DNA of 64,000 nt from Desulfosporosinus fructosivorans (GCF_004766045.1 NZ_SPQQ01000004.1:124001-188000), one strand, 5' to 3'; counted from the stretch's first letter, positions 18,471 through 27,191 are shown. The notes: generated from the sequence alone by a model not told the origin. Made by a program: numbers and translations.

Positions 18471-19084
18471 TTTTCAACCACTCCTTCTGCCTCGGCTAAT
18501 CGCTGGGCTTTAATGAGTTTCCTCACTTCTCCGTCCGTAAAGCGATTCCAAAAAATAGTTCGTTTCTCGATTGGCAAGTCACGCTTGGCTTTAGTGCGCC
18601 AAGATTTAAGTAAGGTGAGATAATCAGCCATCTCATTGCCGTACAATGTTTCCAGCTCTGCACGAACTTGTCGTGCAACGATGGGGCTGCTCCCTCCTGT
18701 GGATACCGCAATTTTCAAATCCCCTCGTTCCATAATTGAAGGGACAATAAAGCTACAGTTCTCTGGGTCATCCACGACATTTACCAACCGATAGCAAACT
18801 TTGGCGTCATGGGACACTTGAGCATTAACTTCTTCTATTTCTGTACATGAAAAAACGAGCATAATTTCCCGCATATCTTCTGGCGAATATTCTTTTTCTA
18901 CCCAAGTACAGGTTTTATCATTGACCAGTTCCCTAAGCTCCGGAATGAGCTGGGGAGAGACAATCTGCACCAATGCTCCATGATGCAAAAGGGTTTGAAC
19001 TTTGCGTAAAGCTACGCCCCCTCCACCGACGACCAAAACCGGCAGAGCATTTAAATCTATAAATATTGGATAATACTGCGACAT
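18446..19084 (-). CDS. Precorrin-2 dehydrogenase (siroheme synthase N-terminal domain)
   Basis: This protein of 212 residues oxidises precorrin-2 to sirohydrochlorin with NAD. It has the Rossmann motif VVGGGGVALRKVQTLL, FSCTEIEEVNAQV and SFIVPSIMERGDLKIAVSTGGSSP, matching the CysG N-terminal/Met8/SirC family. No separate ferrochelatase is visible in the window, so it may also insert iron, as Met8 does; this is not shown. The start ATG at 19084 has GAGAAGG upstream; a GTG at 19096 would sit on that site. Confidence 0.9.
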   Translation of the reverse strand: MSQYYPIFIDLNALPVLVVGGGGVALRKVQTLLHHGALVQIVSPQLIPELRELVNDKTCTWVEKEYSPEDMREIMLVFSCTEIEEVNAQVSHDAKVCYRLVNVVDDPENCSFIVPSIMERGDLKIAVSTGGSSPIVARQVRAELETLYGNEMADYLTLLKSWRTKAKRDLPIEKRTIFWNRFTDGEVRKLIKAQRLAEAEGVVEKCFLSLLD

Positions 19085-19195
19085 ATTTAAAGTCACCTTC
19101 TCCAGCTTTTCTTCCCTTTTGATTTCGCCCTAGTAGAACATTTACCCTGCTAATGTGTAAGAAAATTCGAATTCCTATCCATCTTCACCTTATAA

Positions 19196-20047
19196 CTACG
19201 AAGCATAAGAATGCAGTCCGACTAAAAAGTAGTTAACTCCAAAGAAAGTAAATAACACGGCTGCAAAACCAAATACAGCCATCCAAGCAGCCCGTTTCCC
19301 TTTCCAACCGTACATCAACCTAGCATGCAAATAAGCTGCATAAATAATCCAGGTAATCAAAGACCACGTTTCTTTAGGGTCCCAGGACCAATAAGTACCC
19401 CATGCATAATTTGCCCATATTGCGCCCGTGATAATGCAGAGCGATAACAGTGGGAAAGCGAAAGCCACACTTTTGTACGCTAGCTCATCTAATGTTTCTA
19501 AGGAGGGGAATCGAGCAACAATACTGTCGGGTTTCAATTTTATCCCGCTATCTTGTTTACTCAATTTAAGCAAATACATAATACCTAACCCAAACGATAT
19601 AGCGAAAGCACCGTAGGAAAAAATCGCCGTAGCAACGTGGAAGGTGAGCCATTTACTCTTCAGGGCTGGAGGAATCGCATGGGCAATTCGTTCCTCAGGT
19701 CCCATGGTCATAATTATGAACATCAAAAGTAAGAAAGCAATGGGCATGACAAAGGCACCCAGAGTCTTTAACTTATAGCGATACTCAGCAAACAAATACA
19801 CGACCATAATTCCCCATACAAAGGTCAAGAGGAATTCGTACCCATTGGTAAGCGGAGGATGCCCTGAAATCATCATTCTGAAAATAATGGCAAACGTGTT
19901 CGCAATGACGGCGATGATCGTTAGATAAGTCGCCAAACGACCAACAAATTCATTCTTAGTGACTAACCAAACCACGTATAACAGCATACATAAAGTAGTT
20001 GCTAACACTAAACTATAAAACATGGCCACTTCAAGACTCTCCAGCAT
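19196..20047 (-). CDS. ccsA: Cytochrome c biogenesis protein CcsA/ResC (System II)
   Basis: This 283-residue membrane protein has about eight transmembrane helices and the tryptophan-rich heme-handling motif WGTYWSWDPKETWSL (near residue 217). Conserved histidines lie in FHVATAIFSYGAF and near the C-terminus. With ResB it forms the System II complex that exports heme and attaches it to CxxCH motifs outside the membrane. It is 16 bp from resB and precedes the siroheme genes, so heme supply and attachment are co-regulated. Confidence 0.93.
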   Translation of the reverse strand: MLESLEVAMFYSLVLATTLCMLLYVVWLVTKNEFVGRLATYLTIIAVIANTFAIIFRMMISGHPPLTNGYEFLLTFVWGIMVVYLFAEYRYKLKTLGAFVMPIAFLLLMFIIMTMGPEERIAHAIPPALKSKWLTFHVATAIFSYGAFAISFGLGIMYLLKLSKQDSGIKLKPDSIVARFPSLETLDELAYKSVAFAFPLLSLCIITGAIWANYAWGTYWSWDPKETWSLITWIIYAAYLHARLMYGWKGKRAAWMAVFGFAAVLFTFFGVNYFLVGLHSYAS

Positions 20048-20063
20048 TCTGTACCCTCCTAAG

Positions 20064-21377
20064 CTATTTTCCCATAGTTGTTTTTATTGAACTAACAAAT
20101 TGCTCTAAAGCTCTGTTGGTACTATCTGGCATTTTACCCGATAATGCACCTACTGTTAGCGTACCTCGTTTTCCGTTCTCGGATTGAATAATTCCTGAGA
20201 TAACTAAAGGTTGCCAGTAAAAAGCTAGTAACAACCCACCGAGCAACAACCCACAACCTAACCAGATAACAGCGACCCCAGGATCTTTCTTAACTTGTAA
20301 CCCCGTAAATCCTGCTAATCCCTCATAAGTTAAACGATAGGTTCCTTGCACATCAATCGTTTCTCCAGTCTTGAGCTGGCCAGTTTGGATCGGATTTACT
20401 CCAGTACCTTTGTAAACCTGATAAAGAACGTCTGGATTCTGGGATAAGCTTTTCGCAAGGGTTGTTACGAGATAAAGGTCAGTCCCTGGGGCTTGATAAT
20501 AGCTTTGTCTCTGATCACGCAAGACAACTGGTTTTTTTTGTCCATTCATTTCTGCTGTAAACAGGGCACCATTGGCAAAACTCGCTTGATAGAAAGTGAC
20601 TCCTTTATACTTAAACGGATGATTCACCGACAAGGTCTTCCTCGCCACTTCTTCACCATTTTCTAAAACGCTCAAATCTGTATACCAATTATCCCGTTCA
20701 CCATTCGGCAAAAATCGATCCTCCGCAGAATTAACGCGCACACTAAATGTCTCAGAAACTCTCCCTTTAGAAACTTCGATTTCTCGAATAGCGATGGTCG
20801 TTCCAGACCCTTCCATGAAATATCCTTTAAAGCCTAATAGGGACCCCAATAAGGCCCCAATAACTAATACCACAAAAGAAAGATGGGTGATCAATGAGCC
20901 CCAGTTTCCTAGGCGGCGTTTTATGGCTATAAAACTCCAATGGCCTGACTGGTCGTTAAGCTTAAAACGAAATCCTTTTTGTCTTAGGACCTCCTGAACT
21001 GATTCTCGTAATGATGCTAATTCGCCTTGAACCACAAGCTGATTTTTTTGTGGAATCCGTGCGAGATTTAACGGCGGCGTTAGCTTAAATGTTCGTAGAT
21101 AAATACCCCTAAACCTTTGAGTACTACACACTATAAGATTGATACATAATAGCCCCAGTAATAAACGAAACCAAACTGCGCTATAAAGATGTGTAAACCC
21201 CATCGTTTGCCACAGTTGGCTCACTGCCTCAGCTTTTTCGGGCGATTGTTCTATCTGTGGGACAATCGTTCCGATGCCAGACACAAAAGCAATTACGCCT
21301 AATAAGGCTAGTCCAAGCTTCATGGAACTAAAGAAACCCCAAATTCGTTCAATCAAATCCTTCGAATTGTCAACCAT
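20064..21377 (-). CDS. resB: Cytochrome c biogenesis protein ResB (System II)
   Basis: This 437-residue protein has an N-terminal segment IWGFFSSMKLGLALLG typical of ResB, three further transmembrane helices and a large extracytoplasmic domain between residues ~195 and ~375 (HPFKYKGVTFYQASFANG is a family motif). It partners CcsA in reducing apocytochrome thiols and ligating heme. It is the first gene of the heme operon, behind a likely sigma-A promoter. GGGAGGGG precedes the ATG. Confidence 0.92.
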   Translation of the reverse strand: MVDNSKDLIERIWGFFSSMKLGLALLGVIAFVSGIGTIVPQIEQSPEKAEAVSQLWQTMGFTHLYSAVWFRLLLGLLCINLIVCSTQRFRGIYLRTFKLTPPLNLARIPQKNQLVVQGELASLRESVQEVLRQKGFRFKLNDQSGHWSFIAIKRRLGNWGSLITHLSFVVLVIGALLGSLLGFKGYFMEGSGTTIAIREIEVSKGRVSETFSVRVNSAEDRFLPNGERDNWYTDLSVLENGEEVARKTLSVNHPFKYKGVTFYQASFANGALFTAEMNGQKKPVVLRDQRQSYYQAPGTDLYLVTTLAKSLSQNPDVLYQVYKGTGVNPIQTGQLKTGETIDVQGTYRLTYEGLAGFTGLQVKKDPGVAVIWLGCGLLLGGLLLAFYWQPLVISGIIQSENGKRGTLTVGALSGKMPDSTNRALEQFVSSIKTTMGK

Positions 21378-21433
21378 TAAACTTTACCCCTCCCGGCTTA
21401 TATCCACTAAAGTATTATTGACACTAGTTTATC

Positions 21434-21461
21434 GTTATATGCTACTTTGATAGATTGACAA
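21434..21461 (-). promoter_or_regulatory. Candidate sigma-A promoter of the resB-heme operon
   Basis: On the minus strand TTGTCA (21456-21461), a 16-bp spacer and TATAAC (21434-21439) lie ~57 bp before resB. No operator-like repeat is obvious. Confidence 0.6.
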
Positions 21462-21501
21462 GGATAAGCTACATTGTAACCTATACGAGGATTCAACTCC
21501 A

Positions 21502-22107
21502 TCACGCTTCTCCCTCTTTCTGAGTAGTGACCCCTTCTAATAGCAAGGAAAGTTTATAATTGATATTATCCATAAAGGGAAGTCCTAGGTTGCTACTCAT
21601 TGTAGATTTATGAATTTCAGAAAACATCTCATTGATAATTTCGGGTGGGATATCTCTTCTAAACTCATTCTTTTCTTGTCCTTCTCTAATGATACTGGAT
21701 AAAATCTCCTTAAACCTAACCCCATGAGGTGCTTTCCTGTCAAGTTTATCGAGATTACGGTAAAATTTCATATATAAACTTATTAGTGATTGGTTTTCTT
21801 CATAGGTTTTTCCTACGGCCTGTACCATCTGGGATAGTTTTTCAGGTGCATTTAAGGGGGATGTCTGTATCTCTTCAAGAGTTTGGTTACCACTGTCAAT
21901 TCTTTCAACAAGGCAGTATTTTAGAATAGCTTCCTTAGATTCGAAGTAATTATAAAAAGTACCCGTTCCCAGATCTGCTTCTTCCATTATTTCTGCGACT
22001 GTAATTTCATTCAGCCCTTTACTGAAAAATAATTTCAAAGCTATTTCTGCTATCGTCTTTTTTGTCTGAAGTTTTTTTCTCTCACGCCTACTTGTTTCTT
22101 GTTGCAT
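21502..22107 (-). CDS. TetR/AcrR family transcriptional regulator
   Basis: This 201-residue repressor has an N-terminal TetR HTH (KKTIAEIALKLFFSKGLNEITVAEIMEEADLGTGTFYNYFESKEAIL, residues ~15-58 in outline) and an all-helical ligand domain. The ligand is unknown. A 36-bp perfect palindrome overlaps the -35 box of its own likely promoter, so it probably represses itself. Both neighbouring operons (heme; menaquinone/Tat) are leftward, and it lies between them. The half-site TGAATG resembles that of fatty-acid-type TetR regulators such as Bacillus FadR, which is a hint only. Confidence 0.88.
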   Translation of the reverse strand: MQQETSRRERKKLQTKKTIAEIALKLFFSKGLNEITVAEIMEEADLGTGTFYNYFESKEAILKYCLVERIDSGNQTLEEIQTSPLNAPEKLSQMVQAVGKTYEENQSLISLYMKFYRNLDKLDRKAPHGVRFKEILSSIIREGQEKNEFRRDIPPEIINEMFSEIHKSTMSSNLGLPFMDNINYKLSLLLEGVTTQKEGEA

Positions 22108-22220
22108 TTTTTTCCCTCCAGAGAGATATTGATATTTTTTATAGTACGGATTCTAAGTCATGAAACTAGTGGAGGAATAAGTAGGTATACGTTACCAATT
22201 ACTGAACCGTGTGATATTTT

Positions 22221-22249
22221 ATTATAACCATAAATACTGAGGTGGTCAA
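22221..22249 (-). promoter_or_regulatory. Strong sigma-A promoter of the tetR gene
   Basis: Minus strand TTGACC (22244-22249), exactly 17 bp, then TATAAT (22221-22226). The -35 box overlaps the end of the 36-bp palindrome. Confidence 0.75.
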
Positions 22250-22280
22250 CAATAAATGAATGCATTCATTTATTGTTGAC
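22245..22280. promoter_or_regulatory. 36-bp perfect palindrome, probable TetR operator
   Basis: GTCAACAATAAATGAATG is followed at once by its exact complement. The centre TGAATGCATTCA looks like a TetR-family operator, and the element covers the -35 region of the tetR promoter. Binding by the adjacent TetR protein is inferred from position. Confidence 0.7.
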
Positions 22281-22290
22281 GAGAATATTT

Positions 22291-22325
22291 AAAGAGGACT
22301 CCCCTGCTCTAGGGTAGTCCTCTTT
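22291..22325 (-). terminator. Terminator of the menaquinone/Tat operon
   Basis: AAAGAGGACT pairs with AGTCCTCTTT, with inner CCCT/AGGG pairing. It lies downstream of hepT; the U-tract is weak. Confidence 0.65.
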
Positions 22326-22375
22326 AATCACGAAAGATAGCGTTAACTAAAACAAAAATAATTACGAATTGCAAA

Positions 22376-23344
22376 TTAAAACTTTCTAACCCTTATAAAC
22401 TCAGCTAACTCTTCCAAAGCCTTACGGGTTGGGACCTGGGGAAGATCCTGCAAATGTCTTTTCGCCTTCAAAACATATAAATCGACCAAATGCATCGCCT
22501 CATCAATTGCCCCAGTGTTGTTGATCAATCCAATCGTTTCCAACACTTCTTCATCCGTTTTATCCACTTTTCTAAGCAACGTCTTCAAATGGGCCGGGTT
22601 AGTCGATGATTTCAGAGCCAAGATCATGGGTAAGGTCATAATCCCCTGACGCAAATCTCCTCCAACTGGTTTCCCGAATTCGGCGGCCTTGGCCGTCAAA
22701 TCTAAAACATCATCGACAATCTGAAAGGCCATTCCAAGCGAATGTCCGTAGGCACCCAGTGCCCATACTTGACGCCTAGGAGCTCCAGATACTATAGCAC
22801 CTAGCCTGCAACAGGCGGAGATTAGTAAGGCTGTTTTACGTTTTATACGGTAATAGTACTGTTTTATGTTTTGCTCTACGTCAAAGGAACATTTAATCTG
22901 CTGGATCTCCCCTTGGCACATTTCAACACTGATTTCTGCTAAGATACGTGCAACCTCTGGATGATCAATCTTGGAAATGAGCATCAATGATTTAGCTAAC
23001 AGGTAGTCTCCTGTTTGCACGGATACAATGTTGCCCCAGTTGGCTTTTACCGTCGGGCGCCCTCTTCTGGTCATCGAAGCGTCCACGACATCATCATGGA
23101 CTAGTGAAGACATATGAATGAGTTCTAAGGCCATCGCCACTGGAATTAATTTTTCCAAGGAATAGCCATAGAATTTCCCGGCTAAGAGCGTAAAAGCTGG
23201 ACGTAACCGTTTTCCGCCTGCAGCTAATAAATGGACAGCCGAATCCTGGAGAATCGGATAATCCGTCTCCACGAACTTGGTCAGTTCTTTTTCAACACGT
23301 TGCAGATCTGAATTTATTTGACTAAAGAGCCAGAGTTGTTTCAA
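22376..23344 (-). CDS. hepT: Heptaprenyl diphosphate synthase component II (HepT)
   Basis: This trans-polyprenyl synthase of about 322 residues has both aspartate motifs: LVHDDVVDASMTRRGRPT and FQIVDDVLDLT, plus GGKRLRPAF. It probably makes the menaquinone side chain, since it closes the operon that holds ubiA/mqnP, mqnC and a HepS-like gene. The start is taken as TTG at 23344, just past the tat stop and behind AGCAGGTGA; an ATG at 23377 lacks a ribosome site and overlaps tat by 26 bp. It is paralogous to the gene at 3779. Confidence 0.88.
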   Translation of the reverse strand: MKQLWLFSQINSDLQRVEKELTKFVETDYPILQDSAVHLLAAGGKRLRPAFTLLAGKFYGYSLEKLIPVAMALELIHMSSLVHDDVVDASMTRRGRPTVKANWGNIVSVQTGDYLLAKSLMLISKIDHPEVARILAEISVEMCQGEIQQIKCSFDVEQNIKQYYYRIKRKTALLISACCRLGAIVSGAPRRQVWALGAYGHSLGMAFQIVDDVLDLTAKAAEFGKPVGGDLRQGIMTLPMILALKSSTNPAHLKTLLRKVDKTDEEVLETIGLINNTGAIDEAMHLVDLYVLKAKRHLQDLPQVPTRKALEELAEFIRVRKF

Positions 23345-23351
23345 AACCGGT

Positions 23352-23711
23352 TCACCTGCTCGCACCCTTTTCTTCATAAGATACCATATCTAATGGTAAT
23401 TCCGCTAGTGGATCCTTGGAATTTTCATCTTCGTACTTTAACAATACCTCGTCGTTTACTGCTTTGTCCCCACTTTGCGGCGCTTGTGTTTTCTGTTCGT
23501 TACTACGTGATGAAGTAGTTTGCTCAAACGCTTTATTCATAACATTCTTAGGTGTATCCATTGTATTTTGAAATTCTTTGGTCAATTCTTGGGTTGCTTT
23601 GCGAATTTCAAAAACTACTTTACCAATTGTCCTAGCTATATCTGGTAAATCCTCAGGCCCAAACAAGATAAGTGCAATAGCCAAAATAATGAAAATTTCA
23701 CTAAAACCCAC
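23352..23711 (-). CDS. TatA/TatB-like twin-arginine translocase subunit
   Basis: This 119-residue protein starts with a transmembrane helix (GFSEIFIILAIALILFGPEDLP), the FGPEDLPDIAR hinge and an amphipathic helix, then a long polar tail. Its length and tail are closer to TatB than to the 64-residue TatA at 6703, but Firmicute TatA proteins can be long too. The start is GTG at 23711 after GGGGGGG; upstream residues are out of character. It pairs with tatC 94 bp upstream. Confidence 0.82.
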   Translation of the reverse strand: MGFSEIFIILAIALILFGPEDLPDIARTIGKVVFEIRKATQELTKEFQNTMDTPKNVMNKAFEQTTSSRSNEQKTQAPQSGDKAVNDEVLLKYEDENSKDPLAELPLDMVSYEEKGASR

Positions 23712-23740
23712 GTCAGTGCCCCCCCTTAACCAATCTAAGT

Positions 23741-23765
23741 TTTTACTTCTATAAAGTGGGAGTTC
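23741..23765. repeat. Relic repeat with AAGTGGGAGT end
   Basis: ACTTCTATAAAGTGGGAGTTCC lies between tatC and tatA/B, overlapping no chosen start. It is the reverse orientation of the ACTCCCACTT core found at 1986, 5869 and 8541. Confidence 0.4.
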
Positions 23766-23805
23766 CACTATTCAGACTCGATGCCAGTTTTTAGCTGGTC
23801 GGAGT

Positions 23806-24564
23806 TCACTTTACTGCTAGCTCTTTATCTCTATTACGAGCCACCAGATAACCTAACCAAATGCTGATTTCATAGAGGAGATACATTGGTCCCGCCATGA
23901 GGAGTTGGGTAACTAAGTCTGGTGTTGGGGAAATAACAACCGCCATAATGACAATTGTGAGAATTGCCCAACGTCTTTTCTTGGCTAATATTTGTGGAGA
24001 CAAGATCCCTATGCGAATTAAAATCAATAAGACAATCGGTAGTTGGAATACAAGTCCAAAGGTTAAGAGAAAGGTTAAGATAAAGCCAAGATACGATGTT
24101 TTGGTCAGAAAAGGCGTTGACTGAACTCCCCCAAGTCCAGCATATATTAAGAACTTTATTCCTATCGGCAGCACTACATAGAAACACAGAGCGGCTCCCC
24201 CAAGGAAAAGAAGTACAGAACTTGGAACTATAATATATAGATATTTTCGTTCATTTTGCTTTAGAGCGGGTAATACAAAACTCCAGATTTGCCACATGAG
24301 TACAGGGAGCGCTAGGCAGACTCCAATGAACATAGAAACTTTAACCTTCACTAGCATTGGTTCCATGGGCGTTGTCGTAATGAACTTTATATCTTGCAAC
24401 AGGATCACTGGTCTTGCTAAATAAGCAAAGACTAGATCACTAAAGAACCAACCGATAATGGAACCTATTACTATAGCATACGCAGAGATAATTAATACTT
24501 TGCGTAGGGCAAGTACATGTTCTAGCAACGGCAAATTGCTATCCTTACGAGGTCGCCTGCGCAT
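23806..24564 (-). CDS. tatC: Sec-independent translocase subunit TatC
   Basis: This 252-residue, six-helix membrane protein is the twin-arginine signal receptor. LLEHVLALRKVLI, TTTPMEPMLVKVKVS (cap region), FVLPALKQNERKY and AVVISPTPDLVTQLLMAGPMYLLYE are TatC signatures. It is 4 bp downstream of mqnC in the menaquinone operon, which fits joint supply of quinone and of exported quinone-linked enzymes. Confidence 0.96.
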   Translation of the reverse strand: MRRRPRKDSNLPLLEHVLALRKVLIISAYAIVIGSIIGWFFSDLVFAYLARPVILLQDIKFITTTPMEPMLVKVKVSMFIGVCLALPVLMWQIWSFVLPALKQNERKYLYIIVPSSVLLFLGGAALCFYVVLPIGIKFLIYAGLGGVQSTPFLTKTSYLGFILTFLLTFGLVFQLPIVLLILIRIGILSPQILAKKRRWAILTIVIMAVVISPTPDLVTQLLMAGPMYLLYEISIWLGYLVARNRDKELAVK

Positions 24565-24568
24565 CAGC

Positions 24569-25651
24569 CTACACTTCCTTCCTATAGACCTTTAACAACT
24601 CATAGTGCGTGTTGCGTTGAACAGCTTGATAACCCGCATCTTCAATGCAACGAATAATCTCCTGCAAGGGGACACGAGTTTGTACGCCGGCGGCACGAAC
24701 GACATTTTCTTCTAACATGGTGCTGCCAAAATCATTCGCTCCGAAACGCAACGCTACTTGCGCCATCTTGGCTCCTTGGGTAACCCAAGAAGCTTGAATA
24801 TTGGGTACATTGTCGAGCATTAAGCGTGCAATTGAGAGTGTCCTCAGGTACTCGACCCCCGTACTTCCTTCTCCACCTAGCAGAGTGTTGGTTGGAGCAA
24901 AACTCCAAGGGATAAAGGCCGTAAATCCACCAGTTTGATCCTGAGCCTCTCGAACACGTACTATATGTAAAATTCGCTCCTCAAATGTCTCGACATGTCC
25001 AAACATCATGGTTGCAGTCGTCTTCATGCCCAGCTGGTGGGCCTCAGTCATCACGTCCATCCACTGTTGCCAACCTATTTTGTTTGGGCTGATTAGATGA
25101 CGAACTCGATCATCTAAGATTTCTGCTCCACCCCCGGGAATTGAATCTAAACCTGCATTTTTAAGGCGAACGATAACTTCTTCAATAGGCAACTTAGCTT
25201 TATTAGCTAGGTCCCATATTTCTGGAGGGCTAAACGAGTGAATGTGTATAGAGTAATGAGCTTTAATATCGCGCAAAAGATCTTCGAAATACTCAAGATT
25301 CAAATCAGGATGTAATCCCCCTTGAATTAAGAGCTGAGTCCCTCCAACGTCGATTGTTTCTTCAATTTTAGCATGTAATTCGTCCCGTGACAAAATATAA
25401 CCGTTTGGGTCTTCTGGTTTACAATAAAAGGCGCAAAATTTACATTGACAGGAACACACATTTGTATAATTAATATTCCGGTCAATAACAAACGTGACTA
25501 CTTTTTCCGGATGCATTTGGTCTCGAACGAGATCCGCGCCTTGACCCAGACTAAGAAGATCTGCATCTTGAAATAGTTTGATTCCATCTGAGATGGTTAA
25601 CCGCTCGCCCGTTAGACGTTTTTCTATGATTTTTAAGGTCTCTGTTTGCAT
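24569..25651 (-). CDS. mqnC: Cyclic dehypoxanthine futalosine synthase (MqnC)
   Basis: This 360-residue radical SAM enzyme cyclises dehypoxanthine futalosine in the futalosine route to menaquinone. The cluster motif is C66-x3-C70-x2-C73 (CSCQCKFC). Other family marks are QGGLHPDL, SFSPPEI and GLDSIPGGGAEIL. Length is normal. Its start overlaps the preceding mqnE-like frame by 19 bp. The other futalosine genes (mqnA, B, D and an intact E) are not in the window. Confidence 0.95.
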   Translation of the reverse strand: MQTETLKIIEKRLTGERLTISDGIKLFQDADLLSLGQGADLVRDQMHPEKVVTFVIDRNINYTNVCSCQCKFCAFYCKPEDPNGYILSRDELHAKIEETIDVGGTQLLIQGGLHPDLNLEYFEDLLRDIKAHYSIHIHSFSPPEIWDLANKAKLPIEEVIVRLKNAGLDSIPGGGAEILDDRVRHLISPNKIGWQQWMDVMTEAHQLGMKTTATMMFGHVETFEERILHIVRVREAQDQTGGFTAFIPWSFAPTNTLLGGEGSTGVEYLRTLSIARLMLDNVPNIQASWVTQGAKMAQVALRFGANDFGSTMLEENVVRAAGVQTRVPLQEIIRCIEDAGYQAVQRNTHYELLKVYRKEV

Positions 25652-26301
25652 GTAGATCCCCCTACCCCGTCACGTTCTACCGCAACTCGTCCTGCCTTTT
25701 CAATCATATGGATGATGGCTCGTACCGTTAAAACCGGACTTGTATCTACCCCTTCTAAGTGACTAATTCGCTCCTCGACGATGTTACCCTCTAGTTCATC
25801 TACCCCAAACGCTAGAGAAACCTGAGTCAGTTTAGGACCTAACATGACCCAAGAGACTTTAATATGATCGAAATTATCAAGTAAAATTCTTGAAATTGCC
25901 ACCGTTTTCAAGTCTTCAATACCAGTTGTCGTTTCGACACCCATCGTTCCTTCAATTAATCTATCTTCAGGGTAATAAGATTGTGGTCTAAACGACAGAT
26001 ACTCGCCAGTTTGGTCCTGTACTGCCCGCAGCTGCAGCATTTGGTCAATCCGTTCCTCCGTTGATTCCAAGTTCCCGTAGAACATCGTTGCGTCCTGAAC
26101 CTCAGTGTCCAAACGTTTATCAACAATGAAAAATGTTTGATTACCGTTTTTTTGTTCGCGCACGAAATTTGCCATATAGCCAAGAGCCAAGATATCTTGA
26201 CTGTTCATCATGCGAACACCCGCGTCATAATTTAATCGTTCGCCCATTTCAACTTTTTCTATTAGGTCAAAGAGTTCACTTGAAGCAAATAGTGAGGGCA
26301 A
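25633..26301 (-). CDS. MqnE/MqnC-like protein lacking the radical SAM core
   Basis: This 222-residue protein is collinear with the ends of MqnE/MqnC enzymes but lacks about 150 central residues. Residues 1-65 (IEKVEMGERLNYDAGVRMM, FFIVDKRLDT) match the N-terminus, then residues ~68-205 (ATMFYGNLESTEERIDQ, LRAVQDQTGEYLSF, KVSWVMLGPKLTQVSL) match the C-terminal third. The CxxxCxxC motif and the barrel strands between are absent; the only cysteine is near the C-terminus. The frame is intact and overlaps mqnC, with no stop or frameshift. It may be a pseudoenzyme partner or a neat deletion derivative of aminofutalosine synthase. Confidence 0.8.
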   Translation of the reverse strand: MPSLFASSELFDLIEKVEMGERLNYDAGVRMMNSQDILALGYMANFVREQKNGNQTFFIVDKRLDTEVQDATMFYGNLESTEERIDQMLQLRAVQDQTGEYLSFRPQSYYPEDRLIEGTMGVETTTGIEDLKTVAISRILLDNFDHIKVSWVMLGPKLTQVSLAFGVDELEGNIVEERISHLEGVDTSPVLTVRAIIHMIEKAGRVAVERDGVGGSTCKQRP

Positions 26302-26320
26302 AGCATACCTCTCCTTTACA

Positions 26321-27175
26321 CTAGCTCAATAAGATTAAATCTGAGATTGAAAATACAAAGAGTAAGAGACTTAAATACCCATTAAGATCGAAAAATGCGA
26401 CTCCGATCTTCGAGAGATCGTCTGCTGAGACAAGTCGATGCTGACGATAGAGCAATATAATAGCAATCAAGACCCCCCCATAATACAGCCAACTCATTGA
26501 CATTACCACTCCGACGGCTATAAAAAGGATGGGAGCAATAATATGAAAAGCCGCTGAAATCTCTAACCCTCTCTGTACTCCAAAAATTGCAGGGATTGAG
26601 TGAAGGCCTTCATTGCGATCAAACTCCACATCTTGGCAGGCATAAACAACATCAAACCCCGCGACCCAAGTCATGACCCCTAGCCCTAAAAGAATGGGCG
26701 CGAGAGCCCAATGACCAGTTACCCCAATCCAAGCACCTGCTGGGGCCAAGCCCAGTGAAATTCCTAATATGATATGGCAAGCCCAAGTAAATCTTTTTGT
26801 ATAGGAGTATAAGACAAGAAAAAAAACTGCAATTGGCATCAACCACAAGGCTAATATATTGAGCTGGTATGCTGAATAACCAAGGAGTAGGAAAGAGAGC
26901 ACTGTATAAAGGTAGACTTCATTTACTCTTAACTGCCCTGCGGGCAGTGCTCTTTGCGCAGTCCTAGGGTTACGTGCATCAATATGCCGATCAATCAGTC
27001 GATTTAAGGACATCGCTGCGGTCCGGGCCCCTATCATAGCCAGCGTAATCCAGAACAGCTTTAATTTAGGGGGAACACCGTTTGCAGCTAAAAAAGCACC
27101 AAGATACGCAAAAGGAAGGGCAAAAAGGGTATGTTCAAATTTAATCATTTCAAAAAAAACTTTTAGTTTTTGCAT
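26321..27175 (-). CDS. UbiA-family prenyltransferase of the futalosine pathway (MqnP-like)
   Basis: This 284-residue polytopic membrane protein transfers a polyprenyl chain to an aromatic acid. The first Asp motif is NRLIDRHIDARNPRTAQRAL and the second is YACQDVEFDRNEGLHSIP. With mqnC and the polyprenyl synthase genes nearby, it is most likely the prenylating enzyme that acts on 1,4-dihydroxy-6-naphthoate (MqnP). It lies 16 bp after the hepS-like gene. Confidence 0.9.
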   Translation of the reverse strand: MQKLKVFFEMIKFEHTLFALPFAYLGAFLAANGVPPKLKLFWITLAMIGARTAAMSLNRLIDRHIDARNPRTAQRALPAGQLRVNEVYLYTVLSFLLLGYSAYQLNILALWLMPIAVFFLVLYSYTKRFTWACHIILGISLGLAPAGAWIGVTGHWALAPILLGLGVMTWVAGFDVVYACQDVEFDRNEGLHSIPAIFGVQRGLEISAAFHIIAPILFIAVGVVMSMSWLYYGGVLIAIILLYRQHRLVSADDLSKIGVAFFDLNGYLSLLLFVFSISDLILLS

Positions 27176-27191
27176 AGTCTACTCCGATCGT

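Noticed and set aside
25633..26301. Frameshifted pseudogene of mqnE
   Set aside because: The frame is open from start to end and the deletion is in frame; broken-gene signs are absent, although a recent deletion remains possible.
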